Source: Mycobacterium sp. 852013-51886_SCH5428379 (lineage in GTDB: Bacteria; Actinomycetota; Actinomycetes; Mycobacteriales; Mycobacteriaceae). Taken from it: a DNA stretch of 64,000 bases. Numbering within the stretch: the first letter of the stretch is position 1; each line of letters starts with the position of its first letter. The notes under the pieces were generated by a model, which saw only the letters and a list, made by a program, of their open reading frames with translations, had not been told where the DNA came from and searched no databases. A program made the position numbers and the translations under genes. The stretch is taken from NCBI RefSeq assembly GCF_001665575.1, contig NZ_LZSU01000021.1:1-64000 (forward strand), read 5' to 3'. This document shows, in pieces, positions 8,075-19,100 of the stretch.

Positions 8075-9672
8075 CCCTGTGGCGCACGTCGGCCCCGATC
8101 CGGCGGCATCTGATCGCCTCGGTGGCGTGTGGAGTGGTGATCAGCGCGGCGACCATCGGGTCGGCGATGGTCACCGCACGAATCATCGCTGGGGTGATCA
8201 CCGAATCCGGTTACCGCACAGTGGATTCTTGGTTCCCCGACATGACGCTGCTGGCTGCGCTGTGGGCGGTGCGGACGCTCGCGCAGGCGGTGCAGGGTCG
8301 GTTGTCGCAGCGCGGCGCCACCGCGGTCATCGCCGAGTTGTCGGCGCGGGTGCTGCGGACCGTGACGGCCGCACCACCGCGCCGGCTGGCGATGGTGCGC
8401 GACGAGGCGGGCGTGGTCCTCACCCGCGGCCTGGACGGGCTGCGCCCGTACTTCACCGGATATCTGCCTGCGGTATTCCTCGCCGGAATCCTCACCCCGG
8501 CAGCGGTACTCGCGATCGCGGTGATCGATTGGCAGTCGGCGGCGATCGTCCTGGTCGCATTGCCGCTCATCCCGGTGTTCATGGTGCTGATCGGGTTGCT
8601 GACCCGTGACCGTTCGGCGGCGGCGCTGGACGCGATGACGACCCTGCAGGCCCGGCTGCTCGACCTGGTCGCCGGCATCCCGACGCTGCGGGCCCTCGGC
8701 CGGGCAGCCGGCTCGGCAGACCGCATCGAGGAACTGTCCGTCGCACACCGCCGATCGGCGATGGCGACGCTGCGTATCGCGTTCCTCTCGGCCCTGGTCC
8801 TCGAACTGCTCGCCACCCTCGGGGTCGCTTTAATCGCCGTGAGCGTCGGGCTGCGGCTGGTATTCGGCGACGTCACGCTGGTCGCCGCGCTGACCGCGCT
8901 GCTGCTGGCGCCCGAGGTGTTCTGGCCGCTGCGCCGGGTGGGCGTGGAATTCCACGCCGCTCAGGACGGGAAGACCGCCGCCGAACGCGCCCTGCGGCTG
9001 CTCGACACCGAGGGCCAGCGGTCCGGCGGCACCCGGGAGGTCACCGCTGCGGGCGCGACGATCCACCTCGACGCGTTGGGCGCCGACCTCGAACCCGGCC
9101 GCGTCAGCGTGCTCACCGGGCCGAACGGCTGCGGTAAGAGCACCACGTTGCAGGCGATCCTGGGCCTCAACCCGCCACCGGCCGGGCGGGTTCGGGTGTC
9201 CACCTCCGATGGCGGGGTGGATGTCGCCGACCTCGACCTGCCGCACTGGTGGCCCCAGATCGCCTGGCTGGCGCACCGGCCCGTGCTGGTCCCCGGCACC
9301 GTCCGCGAGAACCTTGATCTGTTCGGTCCACTCACCGATCCCGAATACGCCTGTCGCGTATCGGGTTTCGATGAGGTGATCGCCGAACTGCCCGACGGTC
9401 TGGACACCGTCCTGGGCCGGGACGGCACGGGCCTGTCCCTCGGGCAGCGACAGCGGCTGGGACTGGCCCGCGCGCTCGGATCCTGCGCGGCGGTACTGCT
9501 GCTCGATGAGCCGACCGCGCACCTCGACGCGGCGCTGGAGCGGCGGGTGCTCGGGGCCATCGTGGCCCGCGCCCGCGCCGGCGCCACGGTGGTCGTCGTC
9601 GGACACCGCGCACCCGTGCTCGACATCGGCGACCTCGTGGTCCGGGTGGGAGGTGGCGTCCTTGTCTCGTGA
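8059..9672 (+). CDS. cydD: Cysteine/glutathione-type ABC exporter subunit CydD
   Basis: A half-transporter of 537 residues with an N-terminal six-helix type I exporter domain (about 15-300) and a C-terminal ATPase. Walker A is TGPNGCGKST (about 353-362), the signature LSLGQRQRL is near 458, and Walker B LLLDEPTAHLD is near 480. With CydC it forms the heterodimeric exporter needed for cytochrome bd assembly; in E. coli it moves reductant thiols to the periplasm. The ATG at 8059 overlaps cydB by 16 nt and gives MAVELTLWRTSAPIRRHLIA. The order cydA-cydB-cydD-cydC is the usual mycobacterial one. Confidence 0.95.
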   Translation: MAVELTLWRTSAPIRRHLIASVACGVVISAATIGSAMVTARIIAGVITESGYRTVDSWFPDMTLLAALWAVRTLAQAVQGRLSQRGATAVIAELSARVLRTVTAAPPRRLAMVRDEAGVVLTRGLDGLRPYFTGYLPAVFLAGILTPAAVLAIAVIDWQSAAIVLVALPLIPVFMVLIGLLTRDRSAAALDAMTTLQARLLDLVAGIPTLRALGRAAGSADRIEELSVAHRRSAMATLRIAFLSALVLELLATLGVALIAVSVGLRLVFGDVTLVAALTALLLAPEVFWPLRRVGVEFHAAQDGKTAAERALRLLDTEGQRSGGTREVTAAGATIHLDALGADLEPGRVSVLTGPNGCGKSTTLQAILGLNPPPAGRVRVSTSDGGVDVADLDLPHWWPQIAWLAHRPVLVPGTVRENLDLFGPLTDPEYACRVSGFDEVIAELPDGLDTVLGRDGTGLSLGQRQRLGLARALGSCAAVLLLDEPTAHLDAALERRVLGAIVARARAGATVVVVGHRAPVLDIGDLVVRVGGGVLVS

Positions 9673-11176
9673 CGAGGTCCGGTTCGCGCTGGAGCTACTG
9701 CGTCCCCGCCTGCCGCGACTGTTGTGGGCCACCACGCTGGGCGTGCTGTCGCTCGGCAGCGCGCTGGCACTGGCGGGGATCGCCGCGTGGCTGATCACGC
9801 GGGCGTGGCAGATGCCCCCGGTGCTCGACCTGTCCGTTGCGGCGGTCGCAGTCCGCGCGCTGGGAATCGCTCGCGGCGTGTTGGGTTACTGTCAGCGCCT
9901 CGCCGCCCACGACACCGCCCTGCGCGCCGCAGGCGATGCGCGGACCGGGCTCTTCCGCCGGTTGGCCGCCGCGCCGCCAGACGTGGCGATGCGGTGGCGC
10001 AGCGGCGAACTAGTGACCCGCATCGGCTCCTCGGTCGACGACCTCGCCGACGTCCTCGTGCGGGCGGTGCTGCCGATCGCGGTCGCCGTGGTGCTCGGCG
10101 CCGCCGCCGTCGGCGTCCTCGCGGTCATCTCGCTGCCGGCCGCGGCGCTGCTGGCCTGCTGTCTGGTGGTGGCCGGCGTGCTGGCGCCTGCGCTGTCCGC
10201 GCGCGCCGTCACCGCAGCCGAGACCGCCGGCGTACAGGCGCACACCGAGCGCGATGCGGCGGTGCTGCTCGCGCTGGAGCATGCGCCGGAGTTGCGCGTC
10301 AGCGGGCGTCTGTCCGAGGTGATCGCCGAGGCCGACGCCCGACACGGCGACTGGGGTGCGGCGGCCGATCGCGCGGCGGCACCGGCCGCCCTGGCCGGGG
10401 CGGTACCCACCGTGGCGACGGGCGTCAGTGTGCTGGGCGCCGCCGTTGCGGGCATCGCCCTGGCCGGATCGGTGGCGCCGACGACCCTCGCGATCCTGAT
10501 GCTGTTGCCGCTGTCGGCGTTCGAGGCGACCACCGCGCTGCCCGCCGCAGCGGTTCAGCTCACCCGTTCGCGTATCGCGGCGCGACGTCTGTACGACCTC
10601 ACCGACCCGGCGCCGACCGCGAGACCAAGACCTGTCGTGTCTCCGATTCCGCTGCACACCGGCGACCGAGTCGCTGTCACCGGGCCGAGCGGTTCCGGCA
10701 AGACCACGCTGCTGATGGCGATGGCCGAGACCATCGATGAATCCACGGGCGCCCGAGCGTTTTTCGCGGAGGACGCGCACCTGTTCTCCACCACGGTGCG
10801 AGACAACCTGCTCGTCGCGCGCGGTGACGCCACCGACGCCGAACTGCTCGACGCGCTGCGCCGCGTCGGTCTGCGCGACTGGCTCGAGCAGCTGCCGAAC
10901 GGTCTGTCCACGATGCTGACCGGCGGCGCCGCCGCGGTGTCGGCGGGTCAGCGCCGCAGGTTGCTACTGGCGCGCGCACTGGTGTCCGACTTTCCCGTGG
11001 TATTGCTCGACGAGCCGACCGAACACCTCGACGCCGACGACGCGGGCCGGATGCTGTCCGAGTTGCTCACGCCCGGTGGGCTTTTCGCCGCCGACCGGAC
11101 GGTGGTGGTGGCCACGCACCAGATTCCCGCCGATCTGGGCTGCTATCTGCAGGTCAAGACGCCCGCCAACGGGTAA
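9653..11176 (+). CDS. cydC: ABC exporter subunit CydC
   Basis: The partner half-transporter of CydD, 507 residues. Six membrane helices lie in about 20-290, then an ATPase with Walker A GPSGSGKTT (about 343), signature VSAGQRRRL (about 428) and Walker B VLLDEPTEHLD (about 450). The ATPase is compact: about 85 residues separate Walker A from the signature, against about 103 in CydD. The Q-loop position reads AEDAHLF, with Glu where Gln is usual. I recall the same feature in M. tuberculosis CydC, so it is probably a lineage trait. The GTG at 9653 overlaps cydD by 20 nt; a TTG at 9662 (LSRDEVRF) is an alternative start. Confidence 0.93.
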   Translation: MASLSRDEVRFALELLRPRLPRLLWATTLGVLSLGSALALAGIAAWLITRAWQMPPVLDLSVAAVAVRALGIARGVLGYCQRLAAHDTALRAAGDARTGLFRRLAAAPPDVAMRWRSGELVTRIGSSVDDLADVLVRAVLPIAVAVVLGAAAVGVLAVISLPAAALLACCLVVAGVLAPALSARAVTAAETAGVQAHTERDAAVLLALEHAPELRVSGRLSEVIAEADARHGDWGAAADRAAAPAALAGAVPTVATGVSVLGAAVAGIALAGSVAPTTLAILMLLPLSAFEATTALPAAAVQLTRSRIAARRLYDLTDPAPTARPRPVVSPIPLHTGDRVAVTGPSGSGKTTLLMAMAETIDESTGARAFFAEDAHLFSTTVRDNLLVARGDATDAELLDALRRVGLRDWLEQLPNGLSTMLTGGAAAVSAGQRRRLLLARALVSDFPVVLLDEPTEHLDADDAGRMLSELLTPGGLFAADRTVVVATHQIPADLGCYLQVKTPANG

Positions 11177-11187
11177 CGTCACGCTGC

Positions 11188-11778
11188 ATGACCGAGCCGG
11201 ACAAGCCCGAGAACACCCCCTCGTCGACGCCACCGCCGCCACCGCCGCCGCCCAATCCCGGGCAGCAGCAGGCGTATCCGCAGCAGCAGCCGTACCAGCA
11301 ACAGCCCTACGGTTACGGCGCGGCGCCGGGCGGCTATCCGCCACCGCCGCCAAGCGGTTACCCCGCTGGACCGCCCGGCGGCTACGGCGCCGGACCCGTA
11401 CAGCAGGCACCGAAGAACGGTGTCGGCATCGCCGCCCTGATCGTCGCGATCATCGCGTTGCTGTCGGTCTACGGCGGTGTGGTGCTCGGCATCGTCGCCG
11501 TCATCCTCGGCGTCATCGGCCGCAGCCGGGCCAAACGCGGTGAGGCCACCAACGGCGGCATCGCACTCGCCGGCATTGTGCTCGGTCTGCTGTCGATCAT
11601 CGTGGCGATCGTGGCGATCGTGCTGACGGTGCAGTTCGTCCAGGAGGTCGGCGGCACCGACCTCTACGACTGCCTGCAGCAGGCGGGCAGCGATTCCGAG
11701 GCACAGCAGGAATGCCAGGACCAGTTCCAGCAGAACATCGAAGAGCAGTTCAACATCTCGGTGACGCCCTCGCCGTAG
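11188..11778 (+). CDS. DUF4190 membrane protein with Pro/Gln/Tyr-rich head
   Basis: A 196-residue protein. Residues 1-75 are low-complexity, rich in Pro, Gln, Gly and Tyr (polyproline stretch, then GGYPPPPP-type repeats), and should be cytoplasmic and disordered. Two hydrophobic segments at about 80-108 and 125-152 form a DUF4190 hairpin with a basic loop (RSRAKRGEAT). A short acidic/Gln-rich tail containing two Cys follows (YDCLQQAG and QQECQDQF), perhaps a disulfide outside the membrane. It starts 11 nt after cydC and may share its transcript. Such proteins are common in mycobacteria and their function is unknown. Confidence 0.82.
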   Translation: MTEPDKPENTPSSTPPPPPPPPNPGQQQAYPQQQPYQQQPYGYGAAPGGYPPPPPSGYPAGPPGGYGAGPVQQAPKNGVGIAALIVAIIALLSVYGGVVLGIVAVILGVIGRSRAKRGEATNGGIALAGIVLGLLSIIVAIVAIVLTVQFVQEVGGTDLYDCLQQAGSDSEAQQECQDQFQQNIEEQFNISVTPSP

Positions 11779-11785
11779 TCTTCGG

Positions 11786-12349
11786 ATGCGCAGCGTCACC
11801 TACTCGTTGACCGTCTCGCTCGACGGATACACCGCCGGGCCCGACGGTGGGTTCGACTGGGGCACACCGGACCCGGAGGTCTTCCGGCTGGCCACCGATG
11901 AGGTGCGCGGCGTCGGCGTCCACCTGATGGGCCGTCGACTCTACGAGACCATGCTGTATTGGGAGGACGCGGCGGACGGTCCGGCGCTCGACGACGCCGA
12001 GCGGGAGTTCGCCGACCTCTGGAACGCGTTGCCCAAGGTGGTCTTCTCGTCGACGCTGACGGCGGTGCGGGGCAACGCCCGGCTCGCGGCCGGTGGCGTC
12101 GCCGAGGAGATCGAGCGGTGCCGCGCCGAACCGGACGACGGCGACATCGCGATCGGCGGACCGGATCTGGCCACGCAGGCCGCCGCGCTGGGTCTGATCG
12201 ACGAGTACCGGATCAGGGTGTGCCCGGTACTGCTGGGTGGCGGCACGCCGTTCTTCGACCATCACGAGCGACGGGTGAACCTGGACCTGGTGGAGACCCG
12301 AGCGTTCGACTCGGGGGTGGTCTATCTGCGCTACCGCGTGCGGCGCTAA
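11786..12349 (+). CDS. Dihydrofolate reductase-like (RibD C-terminal) family protein
   Basis: A 187-residue single-domain protein of the RibD_C/DHFR fold family. It starts MRSVTYSLTVSLDGYTAGPDGG, with the strand-loop typical of these reductases. The NADPH-binding strand and loop appear as VHLMGRRLYETM (about 45-56) and later IGGPDLATQAAALGLIDEY. The family includes riboflavin-pathway and DHFR-like enzymes, but members of this length usually have no proven substrate. It lies 7 nt after the DUF4190 gene, and its 3' end overlaps the convergent tesB stop by 4 nt. The role is left open. Confidence 0.85.
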   Translation: MRSVTYSLTVSLDGYTAGPDGGFDWGTPDPEVFRLATDEVRGVGVHLMGRRLYETMLYWEDAADGPALDDAEREFADLWNALPKVVFSSTLTAVRGNARLAAGGVAEEIERCRAEPDDGDIAIGGPDLATQAAALGLIDEYRIRVCPVLLGGGTPFFDHHERRVNLDLVETRAFDSGVVYLRYRVRR

Positions 12350-13206
12350 CCCGCCGGGAAGTACTTGACGATGCCTTCCTGCACGACGGTGGCCAGCAGC
12401 GCGCCGGACCGGTCGAAGAAGTGGCCTCTGCCGAGTCCGCGAGATTCGGCGGCCACCGGCGACTCCGTCGAGTAGAGCACCCACTCGTCGAAGCGAATGG
12501 GGCGGTGGAACCACACTGAATGGTTCATGGTCACCGCGAAGATGCGGTCGAACCCCCACGACAGGCCGTGGGTGGTGATGATGCTGTCGAGCACGGTGGT
12601 GTCCGAGGAGTACACCATCGCCGCGGCGTGGAGCACCGGATCGTCGGGCATCGGACCGACCGTCCGAAGCCACACGCGGTTGTGGTCGAGCCGTCCGCCG
12701 CGGTCACGCATCACCCACGCCGGGTCGTTGGCGTAGCGCCATTCGATCGGGCGGAGCGCGCTGACGAAATGCGGCACGGTCTCCTCGTAGCCCCGCAGCA
12801 GTTCGTCGATCCCGGGCAGCTCCTCCGGGGCCGCGACCTCGGGGGCCGCGACACTGTGCTCGAGCCCGCGGCCGCCGTTCATGTACGACACCATCGCGGT
12901 GGTCAGCACGTCGTCGCCCTGACAGACGTCCACCCGACGGTTGGCGAACCGGCGCTCATCGCGCAGCCGGGTGACCCGGAACTCGAGATCCCGCGCCGGA
13001 TCGCCGCCGGCGATGAAGTGCACCGACAGCGCACTCGGCGCGATGCGGTGCTCGAGGGTGCGCCCGGCCGCGACGAACGCCTGCGCCATCATCTGCCCGC
13101 CGAACGTCCGGACCGGATTCTTGCTCGGATGACCGCCGACGAACGTGTCGGCACCGATCTGCCGGAGGTCGAGTACGGCGAGCAGCTCGTCGAAGTCTGC
13201 TTGCAC
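12346..13206 (-). CDS. tesB: Acyl-CoA thioesterase II
   Basis: A 286-residue double-hotdog thioesterase that hydrolyses acyl-CoA to free acid and CoA. The N-terminal hotdog contains TFGGQMMAQAFVAAGRTL. The C-terminal hotdog carries the expected active-site pattern, an Asp in TVLDSIITTHGLSW and a Gln in ATVVQEGIVKY near the C-terminus. The GTG start at 13206 lies 13 nt after the pyk stop, so the gene probably belongs to the gltB-gltD-pyk-tesB transcript. The pyk-tesB pair matches Rv1617-Rv1618 of M. tuberculosis by family and adjacency. Physiological substrate length is unknown. Confidence 0.93.
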   Translation of the reverse strand: MQADFDELLAVLDLRQIGADTFVGGHPSKNPVRTFGGQMMAQAFVAAGRTLEHRIAPSALSVHFIAGGDPARDLEFRVTRLRDERRFANRRVDVCQGDDVLTTAMVSYMNGGRGLEHSVAAPEVAAPEELPGIDELLRGYEETVPHFVSALRPIEWRYANDPAWVMRDRGGRLDHNRVWLRTVGPMPDDPVLHAAAMVYSSDTTVLDSIITTHGLSWGFDRIFAVTMNHSVWFHRPIRFDEWVLYSTESPVAAESRGLGRGHFFDRSGALLATVVQEGIVKYFPAG

Positions 13207-13219
13207 GCAATCACCCTGC

Positions 13220-14638
13220 CTAGACGTCGTCCTCCCCGATGCGGTGGACGTGGATCAGATTCGTGGAGCCTACTGTGCCCGGTGGAATGCCCGCGATCAC
13301 CACCACGAGGTCGCCGCGCCGGTAACGGCCCAGCTCCAGCAGCGATTTGTCCACCTGCCGGATCATGCCGTCCGTGGTCTGGATGTGCGGAACGATGAAC
13401 GTCTCGGTGCCCCAGCTCAGCGACAGCTGACTGCGCACCTCCGGCAGCGACGTGAAGGCCAGCAGCGGCAGCGGTGTGTGCAGCCGGGCCAACCGGCGCA
13501 CCGTGTCACCGGATTGCGTGTAGGCCACCAACGCCTTGGCGTCCAACCGTTCGCCGATGTCGCGGGCCGCGTACGAGATCACGCCGCGCTTGGTGCGGGG
13601 CATGTGGGTCAGCGGCGGGACCATGACCGAGTTCTCCTCGACCGCGCAGATGATGCGCGCCATCGTGCGCACCGCCTCCAGCGGGAACTTGCCGACCGAG
13701 GTCTCCCCGGACAGCATCACCGCATCGGCACCGTCGAGGACGGCGTTGGCGACGTCGGAGGCCTCCGCGCGGGTGGGCCGGGAGTTCTCGATCATCGACT
13801 CGAGCATCTGGGTGGCGACGATGACGGGTTTGGCGTTCTCGCGGGCCATCTGGATGGCGCGCTTCTGCACCAGCGGCACCTCTTCGAGCGCGAGTTCGAC
13901 GCCGAGATCGCCGCGCGCGACCATGATCGCGTCGAACGCGAGCACGATCGCCTCGAGGTTGTCGACCGCCTCGGGCTTCTCGAGTTTGGCGATCACCGGT
14001 ACACGGCGCCCGACCCGGTCCATGATCTCGTGCACGAGCTCGATGTCTGCCGGGGACCGCACGAACGACAGCGCGATCAGATCCACGCCGAGGCGCAGCG
14101 CGAACTCGAGGTCCTCGATGTCCTTCTCCGACAGCGCAGGCGCGGAGACATTCATCCCCGGCAGTGACATCCCCTTGTTGTTGCTGACGCGGCCGCCCTC
14201 GGTGACGCGGCAGACCACGTCGGAACCCTCGATGGACTCCACCACCAGGGCGACGTTGCCGTCGTCGACGAGCACCCGGTCGCCGGGGGTGGCGTCCTCG
14301 GCCAGCCGCTTGTAGGTGGTCGACACCCGGTCGTGGGTGCCCTCACAGTCGTCGACGGTGATCCGGATGATCTCATCGGTCTTCCACTCGGTGGGGCCGT
14401 CGGCGAACCGGCCGAGCCGGATCTTCGGACCCTGCAGATCGGCGAGGATGCCGACGGCGTGGCCGGTGCGGTCCGACGCGGCCCGCACCCGTTTGTAGTT
14501 GTCCTCGTGATCGGCGTGTTCGCCGTGGCTGAAGTTCAGCCGCGCGACGTCCATACCGGCCTCTACCAGCGCTCGGACTGCCTCCTCGGTACCCGTCGCC
14601 GGACCGAGGGTACAGACGATCTTCCCGCGTCTATTCAC
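13220..14638 (-). CDS. pyk: Pyruvate kinase
   Basis: A 472-residue pyruvate kinase, which transfers phosphate from phosphoenolpyruvate to ADP at the end of glycolysis. The TIM barrel starts KIVCTLGPATGTEEAV, with substrate loop MDVARLNFSHGEHADHEDN. The metal-binding strand MVARGDLGVEL and the potassium/PEP loop (IAKLEKPEAVDNL) follow, then LSGETSVGKFPLEAV. Length equals the mycobacterial enzyme. The GTG start at 14638 has only a weak ribosome site (GAGAAAAC). It lies 43 nt after gltD, suggesting co-expression of glutamate synthase with pyruvate kinase. Confidence 0.97.
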   Translation of the reverse strand: MNRRGKIVCTLGPATGTEEAVRALVEAGMDVARLNFSHGEHADHEDNYKRVRAASDRTGHAVGILADLQGPKIRLGRFADGPTEWKTDEIIRITVDDCEGTHDRVSTTYKRLAEDATPGDRVLVDDGNVALVVESIEGSDVVCRVTEGGRVSNNKGMSLPGMNVSAPALSEKDIEDLEFALRLGVDLIALSFVRSPADIELVHEIMDRVGRRVPVIAKLEKPEAVDNLEAIVLAFDAIMVARGDLGVELALEEVPLVQKRAIQMARENAKPVIVATQMLESMIENSRPTRAEASDVANAVLDGADAVMLSGETSVGKFPLEAVRTMARIICAVEENSVMVPPLTHMPRTKRGVISYAARDIGERLDAKALVAYTQSGDTVRRLARLHTPLPLLAFTSLPEVRSQLSLSWGTETFIVPHIQTTDGMIRQVDKSLLELGRYRRGDLVVVIAGIPPGTVGSTNLIHVHRIGEDDV

Positions 14639-14681
14639 GTTTTCTCATCGTAGTCGTTAATCGATTCAGACGCGGTCCGAC

Positions 14682-16179
<1,498 letters not shown>

Positions 16180-16187
<8 letters not shown>

Positions 16188-19100
16188 GACTGGCCTCCAT
16201 GATCGCGGTGTCGACGTCGCGTCCCTCGGCCCTGGCCATCCGGGTGGCCTCCAGAACGCGCTGATAGTCGGTGGGCATGACCTTGGTGAACTGGGCGCTC
16301 CGACGCGGCCAGTCCGCCAGCAACGATGTGGCGACGGTGCTGCCGGTGAGCCGGGCGTGCCGGGAGACCACGTCGCGCAGCCAGGTCAGATCCTCCGGTT
16401 CGAGCCGCTGCAGCTCCACCATCGCGGGATTGACCCTCGCCGGGTCGAGCGCCAGCACGTAGGCGATACCGCCGGACATCCCGGCGGCCATGTTGCGGCC
16501 GATCGGTCCGAGGACGACCACCCGTCCGCCGGTCATGTATTCGCAGGCGTGGTCGCCGACGCCCTCGACGACGGCCAGCGCGCCGGAGTTGCGGGCGCAG
16601 AAGCGTTCTCCGACGCGGCCACGCAGAAACACCTCGCCGGAGGTGGCGCCGTAGAGCAGAGTGTTGCCGGCGATGACGTTGTCCTCGGGCAGGAACAGCA
16701 CGTCGTCGGCGGGGTGCACGACGATCCGGCCGCCCGAGAGTCCTTTGCCGACATAGTCGTTCGCGTCGCCGGTGAGCGTGATCGTGATCCCGGGCGGCAG
16801 GAAGGCCCCGAGGGACTGTCCCGCCGATCCGGCCAGGGCGACGTCGATGGTGCCGTCGGGCAGGCCCGCGGCACCGTAGCGGCGGGTGACCTCGGCACCG
16901 AGCATCGTGCCGACGGTTCGGTTGACATTGCGGATCGGCAGTTCCAGACGCACGGGCCGGGCGTCTTCGAGGGCGCCTTCAGCCAGTTGGACCAGGGTCT
17001 GATCGAGCGCCCGGTCCAGCGCGTGGTACTGGTCGGCGACCTTGCGCCGCTGGGTGGGTCCGCCGTGGTGATCGTCGGGCACGGCGAAGATCGGCGTGAG
17101 GTCCAGGCCCCGGCTCTTCCAGTGTTCGACACCCTCTGCGGTGTCGAGCAGTTCGGCGTGGCCGACGGCCTCGTCGACGCTGCGGAACCCCAGATCCGCG
17201 AGGTAGCGCCGGATGTCCTCGGCGATGAAACGGAAGAAGTTCTCCACGTACTCGGCCTTGCCGTTGAACCGGGCGCGCAGTTCGGGGTTCTGCGTCGCCA
17301 CCCCGACCGGGCAGGTGTCGAGGTGGCAGACCCGCATCATGATGCATCCCGACACGACCAGGGGTGCGGTGGCGAAGCCGAACTCCTCGGCGCCGAGCAG
17401 CGTCGCGACGATGACGTCGCGGGCGGTGCGCATCCCGCCGTCGCACTGCACGGTGATGCGGTCGCGAAGGCCGTTGAGCACCAGTGTCTGCTGGGCGTCG
17501 GCCAAACCGATCTCCCACGGCGCGCCCGCGTGTTTGAGGCTGGTCAGCGGCGCGGCGCCGGTGCCACCGTCGTTGCCGGAGATGAGTACGACGTCGGCGT
17601 GCGCCTTGGACACCCCGGCCGCGACCGTGCCCACTCCGACACCGGCGACCAGCTTGACGTGGATGCGGGCCCGGTCGTTGGCGTTCTTCAGATCGTGGAT
17701 CAGCTGGGCGAGGTCCTCGATCGAGTAGATGTCGTGGTGCGGCGGCGGGGAGATCAGGCCGACCCCCGGGGTGGAGTGCCGCGTCTTGGCGATGCTCGGA
17801 TAGACCTTGTAGCCCGGAAGTTGGCCGCCCTCACCGGGTTTGGCGCCCTGGGCCATCTTGATCTGGATGTCGGTGGCGTTGACCAGGTAGTCACTGGTGA
17901 CACCGAAGCGCCCAGAGGCGACCTGTTTGACGGCGCTGCGGCGGCGCGGGTCGTACAGCCGGTCGACGTCCTCGCCGCCCTCGCCGCTGTTCGACCGGCC
18001 GCCGAGGTTGTTCATCGCGATGGCCATCGTCTCGTGTGCCTCGGCGCTGATGGAACCGTAACTCATGGCGCCGGTGCTGAACCGGGTGACGATCGATTCC
18101 ACGGACTCGACCTCCTCCAGCGGTACGGAGGGGCGCACTCCCTTCTTCAGTTCGAACAGCCCGCGCAGTGTCCCGCCTTCACGGGAGAGCCGATCGACCT
18201 CGTCGGAGTACTGCCGGAACACCTCGTAGCGTCCGGTGCGCGTCGAATGTTGCAGCAGGAAAACCACTTCCGGGGTGAACAGATGCAGTTCCCCCTCCCG
18301 GCGGTAGGCGTACTCACCGCCCACCTCGAGGCGGCGGTGCACCCGTTCGGTGGGATTCTCCGGATACGCGCGGCGGTGGCGCAGCTTGACCTCCTCGGCG
18401 ATGACGTCGAGGCCGATGCCGCCGATCTGCGAGGGGGTGCCGGTGAAGTACTCGTCGACGACTACGCGGTCGATGCCGACCGCCTCGAAGGCCTGTGCGG
18501 CGGTGTAGGACGCGACGGTGGAGATGCCCATCTTGCTCATCACCTTCATCACGCCCTTGCCGAGCGCCTTGAGGTAATTGCGCAGTGCCGTGGCGGTTTC
18601 GATGCCGGTGAGCTCACCCTCCCGGATGAGGTCCTCGATGGACTCGAACGCCAGGTACGGGTTGACCGCGGCCGCGCCGAACCCGATGAGCATCGCGACG
18701 TGGTGCACCTCGCGGGCGTCGCCGGTCTCCACGACCAGGGCCACGCTGGTGCGCTCCTTGGTGCGCACCAGATGGTGGTGCACTGCCGAGACCGCCAGCA
18801 GCGACGGGATGGGAGCGCGGGTGTGGTCGGAGTCGCGGTCGGAGATGACCAGGGTGCGGGCACCGTCGGCGATGGCTTCGCAGGCCCGGTGCCGCAGCTC
18901 TTCGAGCGCCTCGGCCAGCCCTTCTCCCCCGCGTTCGACGTCGTAGAGCGCCTTGAGCACCGCGCTGCGCAGTCCCGGATGCTCGCCGTCGTCGTTGAGG
19001 TGGACGAGCTTGTTGAGCTCGTCGTTGTCCAGTACGGGCCACTCCAGCAGGATCTGGCGGCACGACGCGGCCGTGGGCTCCAGCAGATTCTGTTCGGGCC

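Noticed and set aside
11230..11400. Repetitive stretch with CCGCCACCG and CAGCAG runs, considered as a CRISPR or minisatellite
   Set aside because: Units are short, irregular and in frame, encoding the Pro/Gln/Tyr-rich head of the DUF4190 protein; no spacers.
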